DNA of 64,000 bases from the NCBI GenBank assembly GCA_023079485.1, contig CM041115.1:25290505-25354504 (forward strand). Direction: 5' to 3'. Shown one piece after another: positions 35,017 to 48,879 of this stretch. The stretch comes from Archilochus colubris (lineage: Eukaryota > Chordata > Aves > Apodiformes > Trochilidae). The notes under the pieces were generated by a model. It was given only the letters and a program-made list of their open reading frames with translations, had not been told where the DNA came from and did not search any database. Both the position numbers and the translations under genes were made by a program. Position 1 is the first letter of the stretch. The number at the start of each line of letters is the position of its first letter.

Positions 35017-38000
35017 GTATTAGTGATTGAGAATAAAAGAATAAGCAAAAATACTGAGGCATTTTCTTTCATACAGCTGGCATGGTGAGACACTTCAGAA
35101 GGCATGACAAAGCAATGACCAAATCAAATTAGGTGATACGAAATATGTGCCAGGAGGATTTTTTCAAGTACTTGTTCTGATTGTTGTGTTTCATAGTAGC
35201 AACACAGAACATCAAGCTGATCAGGTCATCAAAAACCTCTGTATGGTTATACAGCTGTGGAGAAAAAGTCAGACTTTGAATTTGTAAGAAATTGAATAGA
35301 AACCAGAAGTTAAAATGTAGTCATGTCACTATATACAGCAGTACTGAAGCACTGTACTGAAGCACAGTACTAGCTATTCTATTCTGAGCATTTTCTCTGT
35401 CAATTATGCAGCAGGAATTAATAAAGATTCAGAGGTTACATATGAACTAATACATAACCATCCTGACACTTCTGAGTTCAAGTGACAAGCTCTCCTTTCA
35501 AGTTCTTCGTGAACAGATTAATGTAAGAGTTGATGAAAAGAAAATGCAACTGAGTGAAAAATGGTTTGTGACATCTCTCTCTTCCTCATTTATTGAAGAA
35601 ATTATGTCTTAAATTACATAAATTAAACTATGGCCACTTCTTTCCCCAGGTCAACAAGCACTCATGCTATCTCCTTCTTGCCATTCTTCACAGTTAAGAA
35701 GCAATAGAGCATTGAAAAAAATCATATGCTTCATATGTCTCTACAATATTAAAGTCACCCTGTAAAAATCTATATCAAAATGCTACCGTTCTAACTGTGA
35801 ACCCATGCATTTCCTGCAGCACCCTGTCAGGCAGAGCCTGAATAATTGGAAACTGTGATGTAGATGATGGTGGTGTTGCTGCACCACATTATGCTAAAGT
35901 TGTGCCCTTAGTTACCACAGCTCTTGAAGAATTCCGCTATGGCAATCACATATATCAGGAAGCTTAGTGCAGCCAAGTGAAAAATAAGACAAACTGAGTG
36001 CAGATCAAAGGGGTTTTCACAGTGTCCATTCACAGGCATAGTCAGACAATGGCTTGCTAAGCATGGACATCACAAGGCATGTGTGAAAAATTATCTCTTT
36101 GGCAATAATTCTACTGGCAACAGATCATCATAATTTATGTTATTTTCATCTTTGGAGAGTTCCTAAAATAATTAAGGATTCATAAAACCATTTGAATTTG
36201 AAGAGAAAAGCTAAATAATTTAACGTTATTAAGCAGGATGCACAGCATTGGGCAGATAAACGATGAAATCCCAGTGTAATATACCTTGTGGAGTTGCCAT
36301 GCTAATTACAGATCAATTACTTCCCAGTTGTTTGCAGCCTTACCAAAGAACGATATATTTACTGAAAGCAAAATGTGATGTCTTTTCACTATTACAGTAG
36401 ATTTATTGAAACAGTCCCGATGTTGAGAGCAGCAGCCCTGATATTGAAAGTAATAAAATGTTTCCCAAAGGTAATATGGTCTGCATATATATATATATAT
36501 ATATAGTCAGAATTTTAAAGCTGAAAACTTGATTCTAAGCACGATCATAAAAAAAACCCTTGCTTCTAATAATTGTTATCATGCAATTATTCTCAATACA
36601 GAAGAGCTGGAAGAAAGTAGAAAATGAGTCTAATGATGATCTGAAAGCTTGTTATAAGAATACAAATATACCTTTTGTACTTGAAAGTAAAAAACCTGAA
36701 AAAACCTGTAATTCATATTTAAGGAAGGTTACAACACTGGAAAGGGAATACAGGGGAACAAAGAATAAGTTCCACAGAATATTAGCATGGAGAGAAGAAA
36801 GCAGCGAACCTACAAAATGCCAAGATTACTGAAACACAGTCCTGTAGTTTCAGGAGAGCCATTACACATCTAAATAGCTTGACTTTTCCCCCTAGAATTT
36901 CCACTGTCTTGACTTTTTTCTTGCTGTGTAAATCTTCAGAGGTCTCTCTGCATGAGTTTGCATATCAGTAGGGTTAACTTAAACTCCCCAAACTTGTTCT
37001 GGAGTAAATTTATAAATACTTACTTATCTGAAGTTGTGAGATCCTGTAGAATTACCATGAGTACAATGATATTGTCTTTGAGTTCTTTTAGATTTTGGAC
37101 ATGTTTTGCTTTTGATTTTGCTTTTGTTTTGTGGGGTTCTTTCCTGCTAAAATCAGCCAAACTTGGAGAAGAAAGAATTTAGACTGTAAACGTACGACTG
37201 CAAGAATTTGGTGGTTTTGTTGTTATGACAACTGCTTAAAACATTGTAGCTGTCACTTGTTACTGTTCTGCTCCTTTGGGACAACATAGACACTCCTACC
37301 GTAAGTAGATCCCACTGAACAATCAGTGTATTACCCCAGGAAGTTTAATGAACTAGTGAGTTCAAACAAGTCTGGAGCCTCATTTTTACACTTTGCAATG
37401 GGACTAAGAATACTGGAGTGTTAGTCTAGAAAAGCTGTAACTCTGGTGGTGTTCAGGATGAGAAGAAATACAACTTGCCTAAGTGCTTTCCTGAACAAAA
37501 GGGGACAGCTTCGGGGCTGCTCTTCTGTGCTCCATGTCCTCCCTACGTCTTGGTTTCTGGAGGAAGGACTTGGCACATGGGCTGAAACAGGGATGGACAG
37601 TTATAAGATCAGAATCTCATAGCTCACTGCAGCACTCTCCTATTACTTAGACATCTGAATAAAAATCTGAGTGTCAGTTCTGTTAAGTGGAAATAGCAGA
37701 ACTCCAAGATTTAAACAAACAAAAAAACAGCCTTTCAAGATACCAAACTGCTGATGGTTCAACAGTTCTGGTGACAGCAGATTGCCCCCAGACCTCACTA
37801 TTTTTTGTTTTTATCAGATCAATAACTTTTTTCATTCTTCAAGTTATAACATACACAATGGAGAAGTATGGGCTTACTAGTTTCTATTGGAGTTGTATCA
37901 GGTCCTCTCTTAAGAAGATATTTTCTCTTAACTGACTGTAGAAACAACTTCTGTATTGAAACCAGTGATGCTTGATACTATGGCTCTGAATGTTTGCAGA

Positions 38001-40114
38001 ACAACAGTGGAATGATTAAGTTGTCCTTTGTTCCATTAAACTCTTCCATTTATGAATGGGGAATAATTTTTTTTAATGGATGTGATTTGTTTTAAAGGAA
38101 AAAAAATACTATTTAGATACGAGCAATGCATTTTTTTTCAAAGAAAATTAATTAGGAAGTAAAATTACCTATTATTTTAGTTAATATATATTCTAGAAAA
38201 TAGAAAAGAAGTTCAATACAGTGGGTATTTTTTTAATAAGAAATTCCAAATATGGCTTAATACTTAATAAGTTTATGAAGGAGTAACTTCATAAATAAAT
38301 TTAGCTTACATTCAAATAAGTTAAAAGAATTTGATTACACAGAGTCAAAATCTGGGAACCTTGAAATTCAGACCATCTAATTCATATGGCTCTGACCACA
38401 TTTTGTCAGCATGTATGGACTATGGTGAAAGACTGTGAAAGAGACTTAAGGCTGAATCTTGATTATACCCAGGTTTCTGCAATCTTTCTCAGAATTTCCT
38501 GTTTAACTTAAGAAAATCTTCCTCACTGTTTCAGATCCAGTTGTCAGGTACCTAATTCTTCTCCTTCACTTAATTCAAATTTCCAAGACCGGATTTAACC
38601 TAAGAAAACACTTGGGCTAATGTTATGAAAGATTCATTATTGATATGTGCCCCAGTCCATACTGTGGATCTGTCAGAGGAGACAAGGATCTGGCAAGGTA
38701 ACCTTAACCTATTATTTTTGCTAATGGACCTTGAATTTGAAAGACACTGTGCAGACATAGTGTAGATGTCATTACTAGAATCTTAACACCACTGACAGTC
38801 AAGATACTTGTGTCTCTGAATGAGGTGGAAGCTCGTATTATAAATACTACATCAGTGCACAGAAAAGGTTAATTTTTGCCATTGCCTAGGTGTTTGAAAG
38901 TGTATCTTAGTTCATGTATTCTCAGAAGGTTCTTTTGGGAACCTTTTGGGAACTAGAGCTTGTGTAAGTAACTGGAACTGTTAACTTGAGACAGCTAAGC
39001 TCAAACACCCTGAAGAATCACGCTAATTTCAGGGGCTTAAGCAACCCCATGTGCTTTCCTAATTAATTTTTAAAGATAAAGTGTAGCCACAGTCAATTTT
39101 CTTGGCTCAGGATCACTCTTTGGTTAAATATTTTTCTTACTTCAACTCCTATATATACTTCAGAAGTTGAAGTTTTTGGAGTGGATATGCAGTTCTGACT
39201 CCAGAACTGACACTAGTGCTTATCAAACTGCTTAGAGCTCTGTTGCATCTGGACCACAGCTGCCAGTAAAACCTGTTAAAAGGTGAGCAATAGCAGGACT
39301 TGTGTGAAAGCTGAGACAGAACAAAAACTGATGGAGGGATGGTAAGATAAGAGAAGAAACTGCACAAAATAAAATTGTTTAACTAGAAATGATAGTGAAA
39401 AAGTGAAGGAAATTTTCAAATAATTGCAAAGCACTTGCACAAATTCTACTAAAACTGGAAACTTTTCTTTACCATTGCACCACAACATGATAACTTACAG
39501 GGAAGTACAAGTACACAAACAGGGAAATATTTATTTTTTTGATGAGCAGCTAGTCTACGGAGTTCACTGATGTGGAAGGTGCCTGAGTTACTACTCTGCA
39601 TATTTGAAAGATCTTTATAATCCTATGACAGCTCACAATATTTATGGATTTGCAAATTGGAACTGCAATTAGCATTATATAGAGGCTCTGTGAGCCAGAA
39701 GATGCTCTCTTTTATGTTCAGTGCACATGGGGTTTCTCCCCTGCTTGCACACAGGCATATGGAGCTCCTTATGAAGTCTCTGGTGTGGGTTGTTGAAAAA
39801 GGAGGGAAATCATGCTCGGTGGAACTGGTGCATAGTAAAATCCAGCATAGCAAATCCTGTACTGTTAAACCAAGGCTTTAAAGTGATTTCTCAGTATTCA
39901 GAGAGGTCTTTCCTCTTTAGGCAACAATGGAAAATAATCTGGATAGACCCTGACCCTTAACCCACAACAGCGAACATCTCAGGCGTGGTACAACAGATCA
40001 GATTTGTTCTTAATGCCCTTTGCCCTTTAGCGTGTCTGAAAGGCAAACTTCTCACAGAATTGGAGATAATAATTCCTGAATGCTCAGCACCCCTGGGGTT
40101 TCAGCCTTAGGGCA
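35017..40114. other. Single-copy noncoding stretch
   Basis: No recognised repeat family or exon. It holds a perfect 13-bp tandem duplication at 35341-35366 (GTACTGAAGCACT, then GTACTGAAGCACA with one mismatch) and an (AT)n tract at 36485-36505. A complex A/T-rich block at about 36170-36440 carries several TAATTA/ATTA homeodomain-type motifs. Open frames here (for example 36560-36832) are of chance length. Confidence 0.45.
36485..36505. repeat. (AT)n microsatellite
   Basis: About ten uninterrupted AT units. Confidence 0.9.
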
Positions 40115-40177
40115 GAGGAGGTGGATAGATGACCTCCTGAGGACCCTCCAGCCCTTTTCCTTATAATTCGATGATTC
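40115..40177 (+). mobile_element. Short CR1 3' tail, sense
   Basis: GAGGTGGATAGATGACCTCC then TGAGGACCCTCCAGCCC, ending ATAATTCGATGATTC, is the CR1 3' terminal segment with a mutated octamer pair. Confidence 0.75.
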
Positions 40178-43100
40178 AAACTGTCAACTAGAGATATTCC
40201 AATGAATTTCAAGCCCAAACCAGGATGAATGTGACTTATAAACCAAAAATATTGCCTAAAGAGTATTCATTAGCATGTAACTTCTAATAAAGAGCCATTG
40301 GTTTTGTCACTCAATATGCTAGCTGCTCACACTGAGCAGGTTCTGATTCTGTGTGTAGCAGGGCCACTTCACACCCTGGGCACTAAAACATAAAGTTGTT
40401 CAGAATTCTCTGAGTTCTAAACAGTCTTTCATGATAAGCAGATGAATAATGGTCCAAAAGTCACACATCTGAACTGTTTAATATATATTATCTATTACCA
40501 GGTTGTATGCAATCCAAGACTTCTGCAGTTTCTCAGGTATGGAGGATTCTAGATCAAGAAATGGGTGGAGGCCAGCTGACTGCCAAAAGCAGTAAGATTC
40601 ATACACTTGCATTTGACTTATTTTCTGCAGTTTGGGGGTTTTTTGTTGTTGTTGGTTTGATTTTTGGGTTTTGGATTTGTTTTGGGTTTTTTTTTTTGTC
40701 ACAGTGTTCTACAGGTCCTCAGTTTGGGCTATTTGTGAAACATTTGTTACTGAGATGCTTTTGTGATAAAGGAAGGCTATATAGGGTCAGCACTGACAAA
40801 TACATATGTAGGACCTAATGATTCAGGTCTCCAGAGGGGTGCTGGGCTGGTCATCCTTGCCTCACTGCTGGCTTGCAAATGTTCCTTTGTAAGGAAAAAA
40901 ATCTATTCAGGAAAAAGTTTTATAACTACAAGCATTCTTTTTCTTCAAATTCAGGAAAATAAAAGGGCCTGACTTTTACAGTATTTAGTAGTGAAAATTG
41001 GCATGGTCCTAATATAAGACAGAAGTTTCTCTCTTCCCTTCCTCTCTGCCCTGCTGTAGGTGGCTGTCAGATATGCCATGACTGTATCATTCCCTCTGTG
41101 GAATGCATTGTGAATGCTTCTGAGAAGTCCTGGGTGTATCTAAGAAAAATCCTCTGTAGTGCCCAATGCTTTCTTTTCCAGTTGGACTTAGAGAGTCCAT
41201 CATAAAAAAGGGAAGAACAGCCCATTTCCTTATATTTTCACAAAAAAGTTAGAAACCTATGGGTTGGTTTTTTATAACCTGCCTGCACAAATATCCTTTC
41301 AGATTATGGGTATACTGTTTTGTGTGCTCTGTCTTAAAGAGGGGAGCTCTTGGAAAGTTCGTCTCTTAAAAATTTAAGTCCTTAAATTCTTCCTAGTTAA
41401 TTCTGAGCAGCAATGGCATGTGCTAGGACCCTGTGACAGTCTCCAATGAGTATTTCAGAGGACATGCATGAAACCCTGAGGGAATTATTCCCTCTGAGAT
41501 CCTAAAGAGACAGGTCCCAAAGGGACCCAAATCTTGTAGGGTTCTTTATCCTGCGCTCTTTTGCTGTGAACCTTCATTAGTAATTTTTTTGTTTACCAGA
41601 ATTAAAATTACTATAGAATTCATGTAATGTAATATACATATACAGAAAGTTGAATAACCTTCATCTCTCTACATTAGATTTATGTATTAGGCTACCTAAA
41701 TGGACCAGTGCCCAGTCAGGACACGATTTCCCATACGCTTGACGCACTGCTGGTCTAGCACAGAAGTGAGCAAAGTAATATCTTAATAATTCTTACAAAT
41801 CATTTAACAAATATTAAATTATTTTCTTGAAAGGCCTCTTCAGCCACTGCTGATTTGTATCATGGTGCCTGAACTGCTTTGCTTCCGTCGAAAGCTTTTT
41901 GTGCCTAAGCCTCTGCCTTCCACTGCCCTATCTGTCTTGATCATTTTGCAGCTGCTTCTTCAGAATGTGAAGAGGTCATCTGACATAGCAGCACATTTTT
42001 TCTTTCCATGTCCATTAGCATTTTTTCTTCTTTAGTGCCTTTTTTTTTTTTTTTCATAGAGAGGTACCTTTTTCTGCAGCTTCCTGTTACAACTTCAAGG
42101 AAGAAACATTTATTGCCTTACTGCTGCACTGTGAAAGCCATGAATTATGTTCGTCTACACAGACAGATTTTCACCCTGCTTTCAGCAGGTCTCCATTAAC
42201 CTGCATCTGCCAAATTAAACTGACAGGTTTAGAAAAACTTGACACAACAGGGTCTAAAATTAGGCCTGCTACAAAAATCAGAGGGATTGAGATCATGGTT
42301 TCCTCCCTCTGTGCAGCTTTAGTTGAATCAGAGTGACATGATAATACAAAGCAGTAAAAAGGAGGAACAATGTTTCAGTCCTCCTTTATAGTAGGATCTT
42401 GTTATTCTTGCTTTAAAATTCAGTGACAAAAGTTTTTCAGAAATCACTAACAAGAGTTTTCTGACATAGATGTGGTTTTGTGTTCTTTTGTTAGTGGTTT
42501 TGTTCCTTTTTTCTTTTCTTTTTCTCAGTTTTTCTTCTCCTATTTTTTCTTTTCTGCCTTCACTATTCTGAGACGTCCAAAATGATATGTAGAGCTATTG
42601 TTTGGAAAGAAGGAACCATGATTTTAAATAGATAATGCCAAAATTAGTTGGCAAAAATTTGACACAAGCTAAAATTCCAGAAAATAAAAATGGTGCAGTC
42701 AGGGTGTGTGAAGTGTAGTCAGGGAAATCAGGAAGAATATTTTAAAACGACTCTGGCCACAGTTCCCAAATAATCAGCAGAATTCTTGGCAGTAAATCCA
42801 CCAAGAGGCTTGAAAGCATTCTCCATACATAGAGCATTGGGCTGAGCCCACTGTTTGCTTCTGTGTGAGGACCCAGTGCAGGAACAGTTCCTGGTGCCTG
42901 GTACAACTCCACTGAAAGCCTACTGCTGCCAGCCAGTCACAAGTGTTTGGCACTTCAGCATTTCTGGGAATTATTAGTGATCTCATCTCTTCCACCTTTC
43001 AGCTTGCCTTTGTAATGGTTGCTTCTCAAAAGAAGAAAGGAAAGAGAAGGGAAGAGAAATTATTTTGGTGAACTACTTGAACTCAAGCATACTGATGTGG

Positions 43101-44045
43101 CTTGAGCGTAGTGACGAGTGCTCATCCTGAACTTAGGATTCATTGCTGGATGCAACAGGACACCTCAAAGAGACTCTCTGCAACCATGCAGAAGGAAACC
43201 ATGTTACTAAAATTTACTGTCTTCAGAAACAAAACGGAAAAGGAGATTGCATAGCAAACCCAGGCTACTCCAAGATTACACATATCATTTATTCTGTAAT
43301 GAACTTCCCTCATAAAACTCTGGGAGGACGAGCTTGATAGGATTGTATTAATAAATTTATAATGCCTAATCTTGCCCTTACACAACATCTCTTACTTTTT
43401 ACCTCAATGTCCCTTATGGAGCTCCTCTGCTAAGAAAGCCCCCAAAATCCCCAAGGAAATACCAAAAAAATTTTTTCTTTTAGTACAACTTTGCAAACAC
43501 CATAACAGACAGCTCTGATTATCTAGAAACTTGTATTTAATATACAGTAGATAGATCCTTATTTTCCTTTCTGAAAGTGAAATTCAAAGGAGAAAAATGC
43601 AAAAGTTGTAATGTCACAAGCCATAGGTTGAAATAGAATTTCCAAACAATTTTTTTTTTTCAGGTGTCCAAGGAAGGCTCCCACTATATAGCACCTGTTC
43701 TAATTTACAGAAAGCTGGGCTTGTTTGTTGTTGGCTTATTTTCTGCAAGGACTACTGAGACTACTAAATCTAGGGGACCCAATCAAGCCTACCCTTTTTC
43801 AGGGTAGGCTGAGACCTGGAAATCTTGGTACATCTGCCCAACAGATTGCTGGCAGCTTCTGTTTCTGTGAAGATAAAACCCAGCACTTTATAAAGGACCA
43901 AACTGAAGCTGCACTTTGGAATAGGGACAATACATTTTTATTCCCTAGTACCGCTGCTTTCACTGAACGGCAGTCTTGCACTGGTTTTTAGTTGCAAGGA
44001 TCTTTGATGCACTGAGTGACAACGTTTTAGAATTTTAGACCATTT

Positions 44046-44071
44046 AGATAACCATTTTAGAATGGTTATCT
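44046..44071. repeat. Perfect short inverted repeat
   Basis: AGATAACCATT and its exact reverse complement AATGGTTATCT are separated by TTAG. This gives an 11-bp stem with a 4-base loop. It is too short for a microRNA precursor and no role is evident. Confidence 0.85.
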
Positions 44072-47000
44072 TTTCTCCTAACTCATTGTCAATATATAGT
44101 TGCTTTTATAGTATTAAACATTTTATAGTATTGGCAAGACTTCATGTTACCATGTGGTTTCCCTGCAGTTGGCTACACTGTATTGATACAAAGATATCAG
44201 AGCCCAGAGATTTTAATATTTTAAAATTAATGTAACACATGTAATTATAACAGGCTATCAAAGTTATTTTAGATCACTTTTGTCCTAAAAAAAAAAATAG
44301 CTGAATTATCTGGTGGCTTCTTTACCAGACTGCAGATGAATAACAGCAGCACTGAGCAAATCAGTTTTATGTTTATGTATGCTGCAACACAGTCTCGTTA
44401 GACATATTTCTCAGGGATCACCTGTAAATCTAACATTTCCCCCTGGTTATTTCTAAATACTAATAAAATCAGTCAGAGTACTGCCTCCCCTTGAAGAACT
44501 ATAAGAAATTTTTGTTCTAAACCAATAAATCCTTACTCATCAGACTGCTTTTTTGTTTGTTGTTTGTTCTCCTTTTTCCCAAAATGAGTTAGATTCTTTT
44601 TTAAGATTTCTTCAGCTACTGCTGATTTGGTCAAAGATCAGTGCCAAAACCTTTGCCACTCGTTACAATAATTTAATTCAACATTTTAAAGCACATATTG
44701 TTCTGTGTTGTCTTTCTGAGTGGCCTGCCACACACTATACTACATTATAGCAGGTGCACATCTCATAATGTGCACAGATGCTCTTGTGCACAGGCATACA
44801 TGTAGCTTGGTCTACATAGATTTGCACGATTTATGTGTATCTCAGATAAGGATGCACATGACCAAAAGTAGATCTTTCACTGGGAAAGTGTTAATAACAT
44901 CTAGAATAGTTGAAATTCAGACCTGTTGAAGTAAGAATTCAGGGAGAGGGATTCTTTTGTTGTATAGTATGTACCTCTACAATGGTGTGTGGTAAGGACA
45001 GCATTGTATAGCCCATAATGTTGAAAAAAAAATATTTTTTTTCATAGCTATATTTTCTTGCACAAATGTTATAAAAGCTATACACAATAGGTTTATTTTA
45101 CTGTTCAGCTCATTTAAAACTCCTGTGTGTTGGTCCAATTTATACAACTGTAAGAGATCAGACTGAAACAAACAGGGAAAATATTACTTCCTCCAATATT
45201 GACTTCAAAAAGTGGTTGAAGGACTCAAGAGATTAAATGATGGATGTTTTGTGTCACTCTGTTAGGGTCATTTTTTATTTTTAATAGAAAATATCTGACT
45301 GAGACAAAAAGGCCAAGTGAGTTAGTGCCTAGCAAAGTATATCTCATGTGGATAAGGAAATGGGAAAATAAAAAATCTCAAGAATCATACAGCACCTCAG
45401 TTCCCTTACATGAGCCAGGCAACACTGAAGCTAGTAGTAATTCATCCATCTATGGATCTACATCTGTTAACTTAACAGGTGACACAAGGCAGGATTTTAA
45501 ATGAGTCTAACCCAGGAACCAGACTTAAGTAACAGGCTTTTCAGGAAGACAGAGAAGGAATCCTTAGTGGTAAGAAACCCTATCTCAAAGTATCAGTTCC
45601 AGTAGCTCCAGTGGCTAATATTAAACCTCTCTGTCTCTTTGTTAGTGTAACTTTCCTTTGTATTTGACTTACTCTGGCTATCACAAGGCTCCTTTTGCCC
45701 CGCTGTTAACCTATGTCAATGCACAGGTGTGTGCATAATACTTGAACAAAGAAACTCTATTGTTCGAAAGAATTTCTCATGGTTGTTTGTGCAAAAAAAT
45801 GCACATCACATGCAACTACTTTTCTTAATTACTCCCAGAATATTACAGATATTATGTGTCCCACACTGCCATTCAAACTACATTAAAAAGCATAGTGAGG
45901 AGTAAGTTTCTGGAACTTGGTTGTTCGTAATCAACGTTATATCTTGGTTTATTTTACAGGGTTGGTCAGGTAGAATGTGATTTTTTCTTCCTATGTGCTG
46001 GTCTAACTCCATTGACTTCAGAAAAATTACTCTTGATTTATTCAGGTGAGAGTTGAAGAGACTGCTGGTTTTCTACCTTTGATGAGTTGCTGGCATTATA
46101 GCAGAAATATATATGCTGGAGGAAAAAAAATAGTGTGCACCAGCAGAATGTGCCACACAACTCAGTTAATATCTTAAGAGATATTTTATCACAGAAAGTA
46201 ACAATAAACTAAAGCAATATTGTATTTAATGGTGTGGTAAAATTCCACAATATACCCATATGAGAAATGTATTTAATTTTCTATTTTTCAAGGAAGTCAG
46301 GAAATAGGACAAGAGTGAATATTACGAAGTTTGCTAAGACAGCCTGGAAGAGTGTATTGAAAAATCCTCTGTAATGGACAATTGGATGTGCTTTGTGTAG
46401 CTACAGAGCACTTTGATGAACAGGTTAGTTTTAGATGCTGTGAATCTCCAAACTTGTTATTGGCAGACACTGAAGCAACAGTGTAAACCTTTTGTGTCTT
46501 ATTCTCTTGTGATTATACAGGACATGGTGGGACAGAATAAACATAGTAAGGCATCTTTGCATTGGAGACAGCTGCAGTGATAAGTAAAACTCTGGCACAA
46601 CTCTTGTCGACTTCAGTCACTACAGCGCTGGATTACTCTTATGATGAGTTTGATCTTCAGTCTCTTTCTAGAGAGGAGTGTTCTGGCAAGAGCATTAAGC
46701 ACTACAAGCAGAGAATTAACAACTCCAGTATTATCCATGCTGTCAACAGAAATGGGGAGCAAGCAGGAGGCAGAAGGAAAATATTGTGTATGCTTTACTG
46801 GTTTGCCAATATACAATGATTAAATCAGCAGCACCACACTTCTGCTCTTCAGGACTTCTTTCTGCTCCCTTGTAACTGTACATAAGTAATACATATTTAT
46901 CACAGCTGAAGCACTTATTTAGATGTATTAAGTGAAAGGAAACATAGGTGGCTAGAAAGCATGGACTGTAAGAGAACTAGGTGAAATATCTTTGTGAAGT

Positions 47001-48005
47001 ATTCCCACTGCTGAAAAATATTTCATACATAGAAGTTGCAAACCAGTATGCATAATACCTTGAAAATAGATTGTCAGTTTCTTAACATGAATAAGGAAGC
47101 TCATGCTGGCAGTACAAAAAGTATGGAAATGTTTATGTATGTTCTTGATAAAACTGGTGTCTTTAATTCGTGTCTGAGCTCCAAGGAAAGATGTTCTTTC
47201 AATAAGATTTTATTTAATTTCATGACAGGACAAAGAAGATCACTCTCTAAAAAAAGATAAAAATAATAATAATAAAAAAAAATCCCCCCAAAAGGAAGAA
47301 AAATACTAAGACAGAAGAAGAAAAAAAAAAAAAAAAGAGCTATCAGCAGGCATCAAAAGAAAAGTGACAAAAACATTGGCAGCCAGAGACAGGTGAGAAA
47401 ATAATAGTAACAGGCATACTAGGTTTTCAGAGACACATCCTCTCTCTTTCTCTCCTCTAAATATGCAGCAACTTGGCCATTTGCAGGCAGAACTTCCCCT
47501 GCTGATGGTCTTCACTCAAGCTTGGAGGCAGAGGGAGGCACGAGGGAGGTAGCTGAAAAGGTGTTGCCTGTTTCCCCTATCCTCTTGAGGGCTCCTTCCC
47601 TTCTACTCAAGTCATGGTTAATGGCTGTGCCTTGCCTTGTGGATCCACCTGACCCTATGCCCAGAAAGGGAAAGTCTGGGTTTCCCTCCTATCAGTGCTG
47701 CCATCTGTACCACCATGTCTTATCCTCTGCCACTGTATCAAGCCACTTAGTCTCAGAGAGAACTGTGTATGAATTTTTCTGCCTTTCTCTGTTCTTCTTC
47801 CCTCTGTTCTATTTGATCTTCTTTTCACTTCCTGTAGGTTTCTTACATACTTTCATGATTACATGTTTCTTACATTCTTTCTGACTTTTTCCTTATATTT
47901 TGGGAGCACCAGAGACTTCCTATAATGCCAGGTAAAAGTCCTTTGTGGGGTGTGGAGGATGCCTCAAATCTTCTTTCCTTTTCTGTTTTTTTGTTTGGTT
48001 TATTT

Positions 48006-48051
48006 GGTTGGTTGGTTGGTTGGTTTTGATTTTGTTTTTTTTTTTTTTTTT
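48006..48051. repeat. (GGTT)5 followed by poly(T)
   Basis: Five GGTT units (48006-48025), then a short spacer and 17 T residues (48035-48051). It is likely length-variable. Confidence 0.9.
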
Positions 48052-48194
48052 AATTCTCCTCCCTCCGTGTTTTGAACTTAGGTGATTATGGAAGACTAAT
48101 AACTGCTGTGTTCTAGCTATGCATGGGTCAAGGAAATAATAATCTAAAGATGAAGGACATTACACACTTTCATATATAGAGAAAACAGCTATTA

Positions 48195-48656
48195 CATTAT
48201 AATGCTTGGAAAGCAGCTTGGCCAGCAGGTCAAGGGAGGCAATTTTGCCCCTCTACTCTGCTCTTCTGAGACCCCACCTGGGAGGCTGTGTCTAGTCAGC
48301 ACAAAAAGGACATAGAGGTCTTGGAGTGAGTCTGGAGAAGGGCCATGAAGATTATCAGAGAACTGGAGCACCTCTCCTATGAAGACAGGCAGAAGAAGTT
48401 GGGGTTTTTCAGCCTGGAGAAGAGAAGGCTTCAGGGAGAGCTTATATTGGCCTTCTCATATCTGAAGAAGGCTTATGGGAAGCATGGAGAGGGACTTTTA
48501 ATAAGGGCATGTGGTGATAGGATGAAGGGTAGTGGTTTTAAACTAGAAGAGGGTGGATTTACGTTAGACATTAGGAAGAAATTACTCACTATAAGGAGTT
48601 TAAGACACTGGAACAGGTTGCCTGGGAACGCTGTGGTTGCCCCATGCCTTGAAGGA
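48195..48656 (+). mobile_element. CR1 LINE fragment, sense, lacking its 3' end
   Basis: CAGCTTGGCCAGCAGGTCAA, GAGGCAATTTTGCCCCTCTA and GAGAAGGGCCATGAAGATTA start a readable ORF2 C-terminus, including KLGFFSLEKRRLQGELILAF and TLDIRKKLLTIRSLRHWNRL. The match stops near CCATGCCTTGAAGGACA, before the 3' UTR and octamers. CR1 copies lose 5' rather than 3' sequence on insertion, so a later deletion or rearrangement removed the end. Confidence 0.9.
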
Positions 48657-48879
48657 CAAACCAACATAACAATAGGTTTTACCCTAAGCTAGAGGTCTTC
48701 TGTCAAGTTGTAGAAGCATTATTCCCTTGGTAATCTTTTCTTTAAAGTAAAGAAGATTTAAAGAACTGTTTGAGAGTAACTTCTGATCTTCATCTTCACT
48801 AGTTCATTTTGATGCAATGGAAATCAAGCATACAATGTGTGAAGAATAATTATATAATTAACTTTGAGGTAGTCATTGA

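Larger units (their letters stand above)
40178..48194. other. Long single-copy noncoding stretch
   Basis: About 8 kb with no recognised repeat family or exon. It holds poly(T) near 42042-42054 and 43651-43660, a perfect 11-bp hairpin at 44046-44071, A-rich and AAT runs at 47250-47335, and a pyrimidine/GGTT tract at 47985-48055. Frames such as 45244-45504, 46562-46819 and 47522-47884 show no domain. Confidence 0.45.

Noticed and set aside
43664..43807. Open 47-codon run directly after a poly(T)-CAG acceptor
   Set aside because: Ends in a stop without a nearby poly(A) signal or recognisable peptide. Runs of this length after T-rich acceptor-like tracts are expected by chance.
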